From Chishuiella changwenlii (GTDB lineage: Bacteria; Bacteroidota; Bacteroidia; Flavobacteriales; Weeksellaceae): a DNA stretch of 64,000 bases. Positions 9,006 to 18,579 of the stretch are shown piece after piece. The notes beneath the pieces are model-generated. The model searched no databases. It was not told the origin of the DNA and was given only the letters and a program-made list of their open reading frames with translations. The stretch is taken from positions 1 through 64,000 of the forward strand of contig NZ_FRBH01000013.1 in NCBI RefSeq assembly GCF_900142565.1. Reading direction: 5' to 3'. Position 1 is the stretch's first letter. Each line of letters starts with the position of its first letter. Made by a program: the position numbers and the translations under genes.

Positions 9006-10013
9006 TTAAGCTAAATCTTTTAAAATCTCTTTTAAAGCATCTAATTCTACAAGAAAGCCATCATGTCCATAACTTGAATTTATTTCATGATATGAGGCAT
9101 TAGGAATGTGATCTGCTATAAATTTTTGTTCTTTTGCGGGAAACAAAATATCAGAAGAAATAGCAATAACCTTTGTTTTTGCTTTAATCGAATTTAATGT
9201 TTCTTCTAAACACGCTCTGTTTCTTGCTATGTTCTGAGAATCCATTGTTTTGGTAAGTAACCAATATGAATAGGCATTAAAACGATTGGCTAATTTTTGT
9301 CCTTGATATTTCTGATAAGATGATGCTTTAAAACTCTCATAAACATTATTCAAGTCCTTTTGCTTTTCTTCATAGATTTCATATGTTCTGTAAGAAAGCA
9401 TTGCAATTGTTCTTGCTGCAATTAATCCGTTCTGTCCTCTATTCTCTTTATTTGCATAAAAAGACTCATCTGCTTCTATTGCTAAACGCTGTGTTTCGTT
9501 AAAAGCAATTCCCCAAGGAGAATGCACAGCATTTGTTGCTAATAAAACTAGGTTTTCTATTTTTGTTTGATTGAGCAATGTAAATTCTAAAGCTTGCTGT
9601 CCACCTAGCGATCCTCCAATTAAAATTTTTATTTGATTTATTCCTAAACTCTCAGCTAAAAGTTGATGTGCATTCGCCATATCTTTTATAGTTACTGTAG
9701 GAAAATCGCTAAAATATGGTGTATTAGTTTTTGGATTAATAGACAATGGATTCGTTGTCCCATAATGAGAACCTATAACATTTGCACAAATAATAAAGTG
9801 ATCTTTTGGATTAAATAAATCATCTTCTCCAAACAAACCTTTCCACCAATCAAATACATCCGAATTAGCAGTTAACGCATGACAAACCCAAATTACATTA
9901 TCTTTTTGCTCATTCAATTTTCCAGCAGTGTGATAAGTAATTGTTAGTTTTTCTAACGTTTTGCCATTCTCTAATTCAAATGGTTTTGGATAATTAAATT
10001 GGTGAAGATTCAT
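9006..10013 (-). CDS. metX: Homoserine O-acetyltransferase
   Basis: This alpha/beta hydrolase transfers an acetyl group from acetyl-CoA to homoserine, the first committed step of methionine synthesis. Seen features are NVIWVCHALTANSDV near the start, the nucleophile elbow GGSLGGQQ, an Asp in SSDILFPAKEQ and a C-terminal His in YGHDGFLVE, together the catalytic triad. The reading frame extends six codons upstream to an ATG at 10031. A -7 promoter box lies at 10033-10040, which would place the transcript start downstream of that ATG, so I choose the ATG at 10013 (335 residues). No other methionine gene is adjacent. At 335 residues it is slightly short for the family. Confidence 0.9.
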   Translation of the reverse strand: MNLHQFNYPKPFELENGKTLEKLTITYHTAGKLNEQKDNVIWVCHALTANSDVFDWWKGLFGEDDLFNPKDHFIICANVIGSHYGTTNPLSINPKTNTPYFSDFPTVTIKDMANAHQLLAESLGINQIKILIGGSLGGQQALEFTLLNQTKIENLVLLATNAVHSPWGIAFNETQRLAIEADESFYANKENRGQNGLIAARTIAMLSYRTYEIYEEKQKDLNNVYESFKASSYQKYQGQKLANRFNAYSYWLLTKTMDSQNIARNRACLEETLNSIKAKTKVIAISSDILFPAKEQKFIADHIPNASYHEINSSYGHDGFLVELDALKEILKDLA

Positions 10014-10032
10014 TATTTTATTAAATATCAAA

Positions 10033-10040
10033 CAAAAATA
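10033..10040 (-). promoter_or_regulatory. -7 promoter box of metX
   Basis: On the minus strand this reads TATTTTTG, matching TAnnTTTG. It lies 20 bp upstream of the chosen metX start and argues against the ATG at 10031. Confidence 0.5.
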
Positions 10041-10143
10041 GAATAATTTTCTAATAATAAGATTAAATTATTCTGATTTAGGAATTAAATTTTTTATTAC
10101 TTTATTAAGCAGAATATTTTACAATATTTTCAGCTAAAAACAA

Positions 10144-10151
10144 TATTTTTG
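10144..10151 (+). promoter_or_regulatory. -7 promoter box of the DUF6314 gene
   Basis: TATTTTTG matches TAnnTTTG and lies 28 bp before the ATG at 10180. Confidence 0.45.
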
Positions 10152-10179
10152 AACCAAATGTAATAAACGAGTAAACAAA

Positions 10180-10638
10180 ATGTATACAAATAAACCCATT
10201 CTTTCTTTTCTTTTAGGTGATTGGACAATTTATAGAGAAATTTATTCGGATGAATTACTTTCTGGTCAAGCTGAAGGTTACGTTACTTTTGAAGAGAGTG
10301 AATCAAACTCTTTGAGCTATACAGAAAAAGGTGAAACATATTTTTTTGATATAAAAAAATTGATTCCATTTCAGAAAAAATTTTTATACGAATTTTCTCT
10401 TGATACTTTAACTGTTTATTTTGCTGATGGAGTAGATAATGGTAAGATTTACCAACATTATGCGTTAGAAGATTTTCAGAACAAAAAAGTTGAAAGCTCA
10501 GAAAAACACTTCTGTGGAAATGATATTTACCAAAGTTATTATGTTATTAAAAGTGACGAAGAGTTTTTTATGAAAACGATAATTAATGGTCCTAAAAAGA
10601 ATTTTATAATTGATACTCTCTTTGAAAAAGTGATATAA
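10180..10638 (+). CDS. DUF6314 family protein
   Basis: This 152-residue protein has no signal peptide or membrane segment and should be cytoplasmic. Its layout matches DUF6314, a small beta-barrel (lipocalin-like) family: FLLGDWTIYREIYSDELLSG at the N-terminus, a central YTEKGE, the VYFADG strand, then HFCGNDIYQSYYV with a conserved His-x-Cys-Gly, and the closing ING-PKKNFIIDTLFE. The biochemical role of the family is not established as far as I know. It stands alone between metX and a lipoprotein gene, with its own promoter box upstream and a strong terminator downstream. Confidence 0.7.
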   Translation: MYTNKPILSFLLGDWTIYREIYSDELLSGQAEGYVTFEESESNSLSYTEKGETYFFDIKKLIPFQKKFLYEFSLDTLTVYFADGVDNGKIYQHYALEDFQNKKVESSEKHFCGNDIYQSYYVIKSDEEFFMKTIINGPKKNFIIDTLFEKVI

Positions 10639-10643
10639 AAAAG

Positions 10644-10676
10644 AAACCGCCATTAAACTTTTGTTAATGGCGGTTT
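10644..10676. terminator. Bidirectional intrinsic terminator
   Basis: Thirteen-bp perfect arms AAACCGCCATTAA and TTAATGGCGGTTT enclose a 7-base loop. It lies between the convergent DUF6314 gene and the unknown lipoprotein gene and can serve both. Confidence 0.9.
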
Positions 10677-10695
10677 TATAAGTTATAATTAATTT

Positions 10696-12282
10696 TTATT
10701 GAATTCCAGGAACAATGGAAAAACTAAATGCCTCATTACCATATTTAAATAGTGTATAGTTATTACGAGTTTTTTTAACAATTACAGGATCGTAAAAATT
10801 TAATTTAATATTTTTTGCTAATACGAAATCATCATCACTGTAATTTCTAGAAAATACATTTTGTGTTATTGTTTCTTCAGAAAAAATTTCTTGTCCTCCT
10901 AATTGACTACTTACTTTTGATCCGATTCCTAATTTGTAACCTTTATTAAATTTTCCTGAAGCAATAGTTGTTACAGATTTTGAAAATGTTTCTCTAAGCA
11001 ATCCTGTTGAATTTCCTTCAGAAATACTAATAAAACGGTTTAATGATTGATTTCTAATATTCCACTTTTCTAGACTAATCCTACTTTTAACATGATAAAC
11101 TTTTGATGTGAATTCTTTAGGGTCAATCCTATATGTATGCTTTGATCTTCTCCAAAAAGAGCCATGTCTTCTGTCGTATTTAATATTAAAATTCCAGATT
11201 TCAGATGGTTTTATTGGTATAATAACAGAAGTTGCGTGACCTGGATCTGAAAAAATTTCAAATTTAAATTCATAAGCTCCTTTTGTCCACATTCTATCGA
11301 TTAATTGCTCTGTTGTTAATGGTCTTCTTCTATTAACAATTGTACTATGCTGAATTGTTGGCTTGTTCTTCGTATCATGATTTTCATTCAACATAAAATA
11401 AAATGAAGGATTAACAGAAATGTAATCAATATACTCTCTTACGTCAGGGTTTAATCGACCAAAAGAATTTTTATTTGTTATTCCATAATAAATATAATCT
11501 CTTTGGTAAGAGATTTCTTTTGGATTATTTTTATTTAATGTACTCTCGTTAAAGTAATCAAAAGATTCTATCACTCTATTATGTAATTGTCTTTGAGATA
11601 CAGAATTGGTATTTAGTGACGTTCTTTGTTGCTTACTTCCATCAAAATATGATGATAAAAACCTTACATTATTTTGTACAGAATTAGTACTAAATTGCTT
11701 ATTACTTCTAGTACTATATTTAATAGAATTAACATCAACTCTATCATTTTCATTTACAACAAACGTGTGGAAATCTGGAACTTCATCTTTTTTAAATTCG
11801 AAATCAATTTTTCCATTTAAGTATAAATTAGTCTTCTCATCATTTGAATAAATTACTGGAGTTTCATTATCGTTAACATCCAAATTCTCCGCAGAAACAC
11901 CAAAGAAACTAATTTCTGGAATTAGAATATTTAATAATGGAACATTTCTTTCTATATCCGTTATTTCTTCTTCTGACGAATAATTAACTAAAATATCTCT
12001 AAATGTTTCATTACTTATCATATTATCTTTTACCAAATAATATAAGACGTCATAATCATTATCAAATTGTTTTAATGCTTCAGCTTTTAAAAATTCTCTT
12101 ACGTCTTGTCTTTCATAAACTGCTTTAGATAAGATTTCAGAAAATTTCTGCATTTTTTTGTCTTTCATTCTATTTTCTAATGCTACATTTTCATTAGAAT
12201 TATTATTTCTTACATCGTCTTCATTACAAGAAGTAAATAAAATTGAAAGAACTACAAATGGTAGTAGTAGTTTTCTTTTCAT
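10696..12282 (-). CDS. Lipoprotein of unknown function
   Basis: I do not recognise this 528-residue protein. It has a clear lipoprotein signal peptide (basic MKRK, hydrophobic core, lipobox FTSC with Cys19), then Asn-rich spacer residues. A helical-looking region (about 35-115, with VREFLKAEALKQFDNDYDVLYYLVKDN and repeated acidic stretches) is followed by a long beta-rich part containing many basic and aromatic residues (for example the R/H/W-rich stretch near 365-385). No catalytic motif, repeats or further membrane segments are visible. It is monocistronic, with its own -7 box and a shared terminator at its end. It should be an outer-membrane or surface lipoprotein. Confidence 0.75.
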   Translation of the reverse strand: MKRKLLLPFVVLSILFTSCNEDDVRNNNSNENVALENRMKDKKMQKFSEILSKAVYERQDVREFLKAEALKQFDNDYDVLYYLVKDNMISNETFRDILVNYSSEEEITDIERNVPLLNILIPEISFFGVSAENLDVNDNETPVIYSNDEKTNLYLNGKIDFEFKKDEVPDFHTFVVNENDRVDVNSIKYSTRSNKQFSTNSVQNNVRFLSSYFDGSKQQRTSLNTNSVSQRQLHNRVIESFDYFNESTLNKNNPKEISYQRDYIYYGITNKNSFGRLNPDVREYIDYISVNPSFYFMLNENHDTKNKPTIQHSTIVNRRRPLTTEQLIDRMWTKGAYEFKFEIFSDPGHATSVIIPIKPSEIWNFNIKYDRRHGSFWRRSKHTYRIDPKEFTSKVYHVKSRISLEKWNIRNQSLNRFISISEGNSTGLLRETFSKSVTTIASGKFNKGYKLGIGSKVSSQLGGQEIFSEETITQNVFSRNYSDDDFVLAKNIKLNFYDPVIVKKTRNNYTLFKYGNEAFSFSIVPGIQ

Positions 12283-12305
12283 AGTTATAGGTTGTTATTT
12301 TTAAA

Positions 12306-12313
12306 CAAAAATA
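12306..12313 (-). promoter_or_regulatory. -7 promoter box of the unknown lipoprotein gene
   Basis: Minus-strand TATTTTTG, 24 bp upstream of the start codon. Confidence 0.45.
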
Positions 12314-12491
12314 TAACTAACTATAAAACAACAGATTACAATATAATATAAATCATATATACTTTAGAGAAAGAATTTCTTCTAAAATAATATTGTTAGA
12401 AACTGATTATTTAAAACATATTCATTTATTAAGTACTTAATAAACTTAGATGAGTTAGAAAAGTTTAACATTGTTTAGATTTTATTAACAA

Positions 12492-12520
12492 TAAAAAAAG
12501 GAGATCATATAGATCTCCTT
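12492..12520 (-). terminator. Intrinsic terminator of atpDC
   Basis: Arms AAGGAGATC and GATCTCCTT (12498-12520) with a five-base loop are followed on the minus strand by seven T. It lies 23 bp beyond the atpC stop codon. Confidence 0.9.
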
Positions 12521-12543
12521 AAAAATATTTTTGATAAGAATGA

Positions 12544-12837
12544 TTAGTTCGCTAAAACAATCACTTTATTATTGTTCATTTCGATTGTTCCTCCTTTAAT
12601 GTCTAACAATAATGTTTTCTCATTAGATGGAGATGAATAAACTTTTCCTGATTGATTATCAAAATCTTCAAAAGTCTTTGTGTGAACTTTTATTTTAACT
12701 GTTCCCTCACCTAAAGTTGCAACGATAGGAGCGTGGTTATTTAGAATCTGAAACTCACCATCTTTACCTGGTAATGTTACAGCATCTACTTCAGCATCGA
12801 AAACTACGTGTTCTGGAGTGATAATTTGTAAGTGCAT
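12544..12837 (-). CDS. atpC: ATP synthase F1 epsilon subunit, short form
   Basis: This 97-residue protein is the central-stalk epsilon subunit that couples rotor and catalytic head. The family's N-terminal beta-sandwich is complete (LQIITPEHVVFDAEVDAVTLPGKDGEFQILNNHAPIVATLGEGTVKI). It lacks the C-terminal two-helix domain that inhibits ATP hydrolysis in longer epsilon subunits of about 135 residues. Short forms are usual in Flavobacteriia, so this is not a truncation by mutation; the stop is followed by a proper terminator. It lies 83 bp downstream of atpD with a hairpin in between. The other atp genes are not in the window. Confidence 0.95.
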   Translation of the reverse strand: MHLQIITPEHVVFDAEVDAVTLPGKDGEFQILNNHAPIVATLGEGTVKIKVHTKTFEDFDNQSGKVYSSPSNEKTLLLDIKGGTIEMNNNKVIVLAN

Positions 12838-12851
12838 AATCCTATTGTTTT

Positions 12852-12904
12852 AAAAAAAAGAGTACTTAGCAACTTTTAAAGAAAAAGAAACATAAGCACT
12901 CTTT
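12852..12904 (-). terminator. Terminator-like hairpin between atpD and atpC
   Basis: On the minus strand AAAGAGTGCTTA (12904-12893) pairs with TAAGTACTCTTT (12868-12857) with one G-U pair, separated by a 24-base A/T-rich loop, and is followed directly by T residues (eight in a row counting the stem end). It sits inside the operon, 16 bp past the atpD stop, so it may be an attenuator or an RNA-processing or stability hairpin. Confidence 0.6.
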
Positions 12905-12920
12905 ATATGGTTAAAATATA

Positions 12921-14447
<1,527 letters not shown>

Positions 14448-14463
14448 TTATTTTATTTGGGTG

Positions 14464-14471
14464 CAAATGTA
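14464..14471 (-). promoter_or_regulatory. -7 promoter box of atpDC
   Basis: Minus-strand TACATTTG, an exact TAnnTTTG match, giving a leader of roughly 28 nt before the atpD ATG. Confidence 0.6.
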
Positions 14472-14651
14472 ATGTAAATCAATATTATTTACTCTATACT
14501 TTTCAAGATTTTTGTCATAAAAATAAAATCCTACTTTAATCTCTTGACATTTTTGTAACCTGTTGAAAAATAATCAATACCGAATTTACGATTATTTTTC
14601 TAATCTTTTTATAGTATCCTCTAAAGAATATTATGTTTTTAAAACCTATTC

Positions 14652-15710
14652 TCAGTTTTTATTTATTGTTTTTAATTGACTGCTTTTAGGATACAACTCT
14701 AACGCATAATCAATTATTCTTTTCGCATTTTCTTGCTGATTTACTCTTTGTGTATACTTTATTAATTCGATTAATAAAGATTCCTCTGGTACAAAAAGAT
14801 GATTCATTTTTTTAGAGAAAGAAGAATATGTATTTTTAAGTAATTCTGGATTTTGAGGAATTTCTTTCACTGGTAATTCTATTCCTTTAAAAATTGCTCC
14901 CATTGCATCGTAACTTGAAGATACGGGAACTGAACCATGGTCATAATCTGGATAATATTTCCAAGACGAATATAAATTACTCGTTGGCATTACTTCTTCA
15001 CAAAACTTTTTTATTGTGCTACCATGTTCTAAACGGTCAGTAGATGAACCCATTTCTTCATGTGCCAATGCTACATACAGTGATTTATTTTTAAAGTCTT
15101 TTATTTTAAATTCTTTTTTAGCTTGCTCGTAAACCACTTTATTGTCCCACCAAAGACTAGGATCTATAGCAATATAAGCATCAAATAAATTGGTATGATT
15201 TATTAATGTATGAATAGCAAATAACCCTCCAAATGAATGTCCGTGTAATACATTAAATCCATTTGTTCTAAATTTTTTATTAATGTAGGGTTGTAATTCC
15301 TTTTCTATAAAACTAGCAAACAAATCTGCTCCGCCACTGGTTTCATACATCAATTTATTATCTGGTGTTTTTTCTTTACTCTTAGTCGGTGTGTAATCTT
15401 TTGCTCTATCGGTATTTCGAATACCAACAACAATCATCTCGGGTTGTGGTCGATATAAAAACTTTGTACTAAATCTTTCTAAAGATGCGAGTAAAGCAAA
15501 ATTAAAGTCGCCATCTAAAACATACACAACTGGATATTTTCCCTTGGAAAAATTTTCATTAGAATAATTTTTCGGTAATTGAATATCAATAATTCTGTCT
15601 TGATTTAAGATAGAAGAGTGTAGTGTATGTGTTTCACCAATTGTATATGGAGTCTGTGCTTTTAAAAGAGAAAAAGAACAGATTAAAAATAGTGTGAATA
15701 TATATTTCAT
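14652..15710 (-). CDS. Secreted esterase of the Fes/IroE (PF00756) type
   Basis: This 352-residue alpha/beta hydrolase has a signal peptide ending near residue 18 (LLKAQ). The core contains YPVVYVLDGDFNF, the nucleophile elbow HGHSFGG (Ser near 161), and a late His in YPDYDHGSV, which completes the triad. The fold class includes siderophore esterases, antigen 85 and many unspecified carboxylesterases. The C-terminal 90 residues look helical and TPR-like (LELYPKSSQLKTINK). It is monocistronic, divergent from ribF. A role in siderophore hydrolysis is possible, given the receptor 7 kb away, but substrate cannot be assigned. Confidence 0.75.
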   Translation of the reverse strand: MKYIFTLFLICSFSLLKAQTPYTIGETHTLHSSILNQDRIIDIQLPKNYSNENFSKGKYPVVYVLDGDFNFALLASLERFSTKFLYRPQPEMIVVGIRNTDRAKDYTPTKSKEKTPDNKLMYETSGGADLFASFIEKELQPYINKKFRTNGFNVLHGHSFGGLFAIHTLINHTNLFDAYIAIDPSLWWDNKVVYEQAKKEFKIKDFKNKSLYVALAHEEMGSSTDRLEHGSTIKKFCEEVMPTSNLYSSWKYYPDYDHGSVPVSSSYDAMGAIFKGIELPVKEIPQNPELLKNTYSSFSKKMNHLFVPEESLLIELIKYTQRVNQQENAKRIIDYALELYPKSSQLKTINKN

Positions 15711-15747
15711 TTTTTTTGAAATGAAGGTTTTGTTATTATTTAATAGG

Positions 15748-15755
15748 CAAACATA
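15748..15755 (-). promoter_or_regulatory. -7 promoter box of the esterase gene
   Basis: Minus-strand TATGTTTG, matching TAnnTTTG, 38 bp upstream of the ATG. Confidence 0.5.
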
Positions 15756-15862
15756 TAAAAGCTTTTATTTTAAACCAATTTATTTTGAACTATTCTAAAT
15801 AATATGAACAAATATCATATTCCTCAAAAAAACCATTTACTTTTTTTATACCAAAATACGTT

Positions 15863-15870
15863 TAACTTTG
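15863..15870 (+). promoter_or_regulatory. -7 promoter box of ribF
   Basis: TAACTTTG matches TAnnTTTG and ends only 12 bp before the GTG start, so the transcript should have a leader of a few bases at most. Confidence 0.55.
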
Positions 15871-15882
15871 TAAAAAAAATAC

Positions 15883-16809
15883 GTGAATATATATAATTCC
15901 ATAGAAGATTGTCTCCATTTGGAGAATGCTGTTGTAACTTTAGGAATGTATGATGGAGTACATATAGGTCACCAAACAATTATTAGACAGTTAAACGATA
16001 CGGCTAATAAAGTTGGTGGAGAAAGTGTATTGTTAACTTTTTCTCCTCATCCAAGAAAAGTTATTCAGCCCGATTTTCAAATGGAACTATTGTCTACATT
16101 AGATGAGAAAGAGAATATTTTAGAAGAATATGGTTTAGATAATTTTATTGTTCATCCATTTACAAAAGAGTTTTCTCAAATTTCATCAATAGATTTTGTT
16201 GTAGAATATCTTATCAAAAAATTAAATCTACATACACTTATTATTGGTCACGATCATCATTTTGGTAAAAATAGAGAAGGTAATTTTGAGCAATTAAAAG
16301 TCTTATCTAAAGAATATGGTTTTAATCTGATTCAATTACAAGCTGTTGAAGAAGGTGATATTGCAATAAGTTCTACTAAAATAAGAAATGCCTTAAAAGA
16401 AGGAAATATTGAATTTGCTAATAAAGCATTAAACTATAACTATCCTATTACAGGAAAAGTTGTACATGGAGACAAAATAGGAAGAACACTAGGTTTTCCT
16501 ACTGCAAATTTAGAGGTTGATTCTAATAAATTAATTCCGAAAGATGGTGTTTATGCTGTTGATGTTTTCGTTGACAACAAAAAGTATTTAGGATTATTGA
16601 GTATTGGTTATCGTGAAACAGTTACTAATTCTCGTGAGCATAGAGTAGAAGTGAATATCTTAAATTTTAATAAAGATATTTATGGAGAAACTATTCGATT
16701 AGAATTTAGAGGAAGATTACGAGATGAAAAAAAGTTTAATTCTTTGGATGATTTAATTTCAGCAATGAATCAAGATAAAGAAAACGCTATTAAAAAATAT
16801 AGTTCATAA
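15883..16809 (+). CDS. ribF: Bifunctional riboflavin kinase/FAD synthetase
   Basis: This 308-residue cytoplasmic enzyme phosphorylates riboflavin to FMN and adenylates FMN to FAD. The N-terminal nucleotidyltransferase domain shows LGMYDGVHIGHQ and the IIGHDHHFGKNREG segment, followed by ISSTKIR. The C-terminal kinase domain (about 185-308) shows GRTLGFPTANL, DGVYAV and the late RGRLRDEKKF motif. Length is normal. The start is GTG at 15883, chosen because the frame opens there just after the promoter box and the protein begins at the usual family position. A strong terminator follows at once. Confidence 0.95.
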   Translation: MNIYNSIEDCLHLENAVVTLGMYDGVHIGHQTIIRQLNDTANKVGGESVLLTFSPHPRKVIQPDFQMELLSTLDEKENILEEYGLDNFIVHPFTKEFSQISSIDFVVEYLIKKLNLHTLIIGHDHHFGKNREGNFEQLKVLSKEYGFNLIQLQAVEEGDIAISSTKIRNALKEGNIEFANKALNYNYPITGKVVHGDKIGRTLGFPTANLEVDSNKLIPKDGVYAVDVFVDNKKYLGLLSIGYRETVTNSREHRVEVNILNFNKDIYGETIRLEFRGRLRDEKKFNSLDDLISAMNQDKENAIKKYSS

Positions 16810-16836
16810 AAAAGGTTCGCTAAGCGAACCTTTTTT
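16808..16836. terminator. Bidirectional intrinsic terminator
   Basis: Thirteen-bp arms AAAAAAGGTTCGC and GCGAACCTTTTTT with loop TAA. It lies between convergent ribF and the subtilase gene; both flanks are T-rich on the respective strand. Confidence 0.92.
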
Positions 16837-16841
16837 ATTTA

Positions 16842-18440
16842 TTATTTCTTAATTATTTTTTCTGTAAACAGATTTCCTTTATCATCTATTACTTTAATTA
16901 AATAAACTCCACTTTTTAAATGGTTAGTTTTAATAATATTCGTATTAGAAGAGTTGGCTATTTTCTGTCCAACAAGATTATAAATTTCAATTTGTTTAAT
17001 TTGATTACTCGTTTCAACTTTCACTTCATTTGTAAAAGGATTTGGATAAACTTTAAGTTTGTTAACCTGTATTTTTACATCATTAATGCTTAATAATTCT
17101 TGTGAAGCTCTATAGAAATCTGGAACGCCATATCCTAATCTATCAGATGGATTGTTAAATAAATTCCCTGATTCTTGAACTTTGTTTTTTATAGTTTCTA
17201 AAGGTGTCGTTGGCAGTTTCTGAATAAGTAAAGCCATTGCTCCTGCAATAATTGGTGATGAAAATGATGTTCCACTTGATATTCGAAATCCTCCAGATGG
17301 CACATAAGTTAAGATTTGATGACCTAATGAAGAGATATTTGGTTTTAAAGATCCATTATAATTAGGTCCATAAGATGTAAATGAAGCGGGTTGATTATTT
17401 CTATCTGTTGCTCCAATAGTAAAAACATTCTCTACATCCGCTGGTGCAGAAATATATTTCCAATCACTACTTCCTTCATTTCCTGCGCTATTTACAACTA
17501 ATATCCCTCTTGTTACTGCAATTTCTGCTCCTTGAGAAATTAAAGATGTTTTACCATCCATATCTCTGTATGTAAAATCGTAACGAGGATCATCAAATTT
17601 ATTATAACCTAACGAGGTATTAATGACATCTACTCCAACACTATCAGCTCTTTCTGCTGCTTGTATCCAATAAAGTAATTCTTTAGGAGTTTCTGAAAGA
17701 AAATCCTCAGAACGGTAAAGCAGGTAATTAGCTTTTGGAGCAGAACCAATATACTCTCCATCAATTTCTGCTGCCATTGTTGATAAAACATTTGTTCCAT
17801 GAGAGTTTGCATCATAAACATCTGCTTTATTTTCAACGAAATCATAAGTATCTACTATTCTGTTCTCATTTCGTAAATTTTTAAATGCATCTATTGTATC
17901 AACACCTGGAAATCCAGCATCAATTACACCTATATAAACACCTTCACCAGAAAAACCTTCAGTATGTAGTGGTTCTAAATTAATTTGATTGATAAAAATT
18001 TCTGAGTCTCCATAATTATAGTTGTTCACTATAACTATTAAATCGTTCGATTTTGATTGTTTTCTTACATTTGTTTTTTGAGCATTTCTAACCAATGAAG
18101 TAACAGAATCTACGAAAGGAAGATTTTCTAATTGAGAAATAACAGTATTATCAAATACTTCAACCATAATTGTATTTAACCATTTGGTTTCACCAATATA
18201 GCTTAGATCAAGTTGTTTTACTTGTTTTATTCTCTCTAAAGAAATAGGAACGTCCTTTTCATCTAAATCAACCTTGTATTTCATTCTTCTATCTAAAGAA
18301 CGTTGACTTAGCATTTGTAAAGGATTTGCTATATAATTTGAAATGTTTTCTTTTTCTTTAAGTTTAACAAGATATAATTCTTGTGCGGATAAAAAATTAA
18401 AGTTTAAAAGAAATAAAAAGGGTAGAAGAGTTTTTTTCAT
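16842..18440 (-). CDS. Subtilisin-like S8 serine protease with T9SS sorting domain
   Basis: This 532-residue protease has a signal peptide (to about residue 20), a prodomain-like region (20-130), then the S8 domain. The catalytic residues are visible: Asp174 in GVIDAGFPG, His214 in ANSHGTNV, the oxyanion Asn321 in NSAGNEG and Ser392 in SGTSFSSP. The last 75 residues (KVYPNPFTNEV ... GVYLIKVIDDKGN ... KIIKK) are a type A C-terminal sorting domain, so the enzyme should cross the outer membrane by the type IX system and be released or attached to the surface. It lies downstream of three surface-protein genes but has its own promoter box. Confidence 0.93.
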   Translation of the reverse strand: MKKTLLPFLFLLNFNFLSAQELYLVKLKEKENISNYIANPLQMLSQRSLDRRMKYKVDLDEKDVPISLERIKQVKQLDLSYIGETKWLNTIMVEVFDNTVISQLENLPFVDSVTSLVRNAQKTNVRKQSKSNDLIVIVNNYNYGDSEIFINQINLEPLHTEGFSGEGVYIGVIDAGFPGVDTIDAFKNLRNENRIVDTYDFVENKADVYDANSHGTNVLSTMAAEIDGEYIGSAPKANYLLYRSEDFLSETPKELLYWIQAAERADSVGVDVINTSLGYNKFDDPRYDFTYRDMDGKTSLISQGAEIAVTRGILVVNSAGNEGSSDWKYISAPADVENVFTIGATDRNNQPASFTSYGPNYNGSLKPNISSLGHQILTYVPSGGFRISSGTSFSSPIIAGAMALLIQKLPTTPLETIKNKVQESGNLFNNPSDRLGYGVPDFYRASQELLSINDVKIQVNKLKVYPNPFTNEVKVETSNQIKQIEIYNLVGQKIANSSNTNIIKTNHLKSGVYLIKVIDDKGNLFTEKIIKK

Positions 18441-18466
18441 ATTAAGTTTATTTATTTGATTAGTCT

Positions 18467-18474
18467 CAAATATA
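18467..18474 (-). promoter_or_regulatory. -7 promoter box of the subtilase gene
   Basis: Minus-strand TATATTTG, matching TAnnTTTG, 27 bp upstream of the ATG. Confidence 0.5.
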
Positions 18475-18579
18475 TGAATTATTTAGTTTAATTCTTAAAA
18501 CTTAATACGATTTTATTTTTCATTATCAATAAGTTATAAACGATTAAAAGAAAATTATATAATCAAAAATTAGCAAAGC

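Noticed and set aside
10014-10031. Upstream ATG extending metX by six codons
   Set aside because: It lies 2 bp from the promoter box, probably upstream of the transcript start; the family N-terminus matches the ATG at 10013.
12544-12837. Truncated or broken atpC
   Set aside because: The 97-residue length covers the complete beta-sandwich and is the usual flavobacterial short form; a proper terminator follows.
16811-16830. GGTTCG motif as part of a tRNA T-arm
   Set aside because: It belongs to the ribF terminator hairpin; no tRNA cloverleaf can be formed around it.
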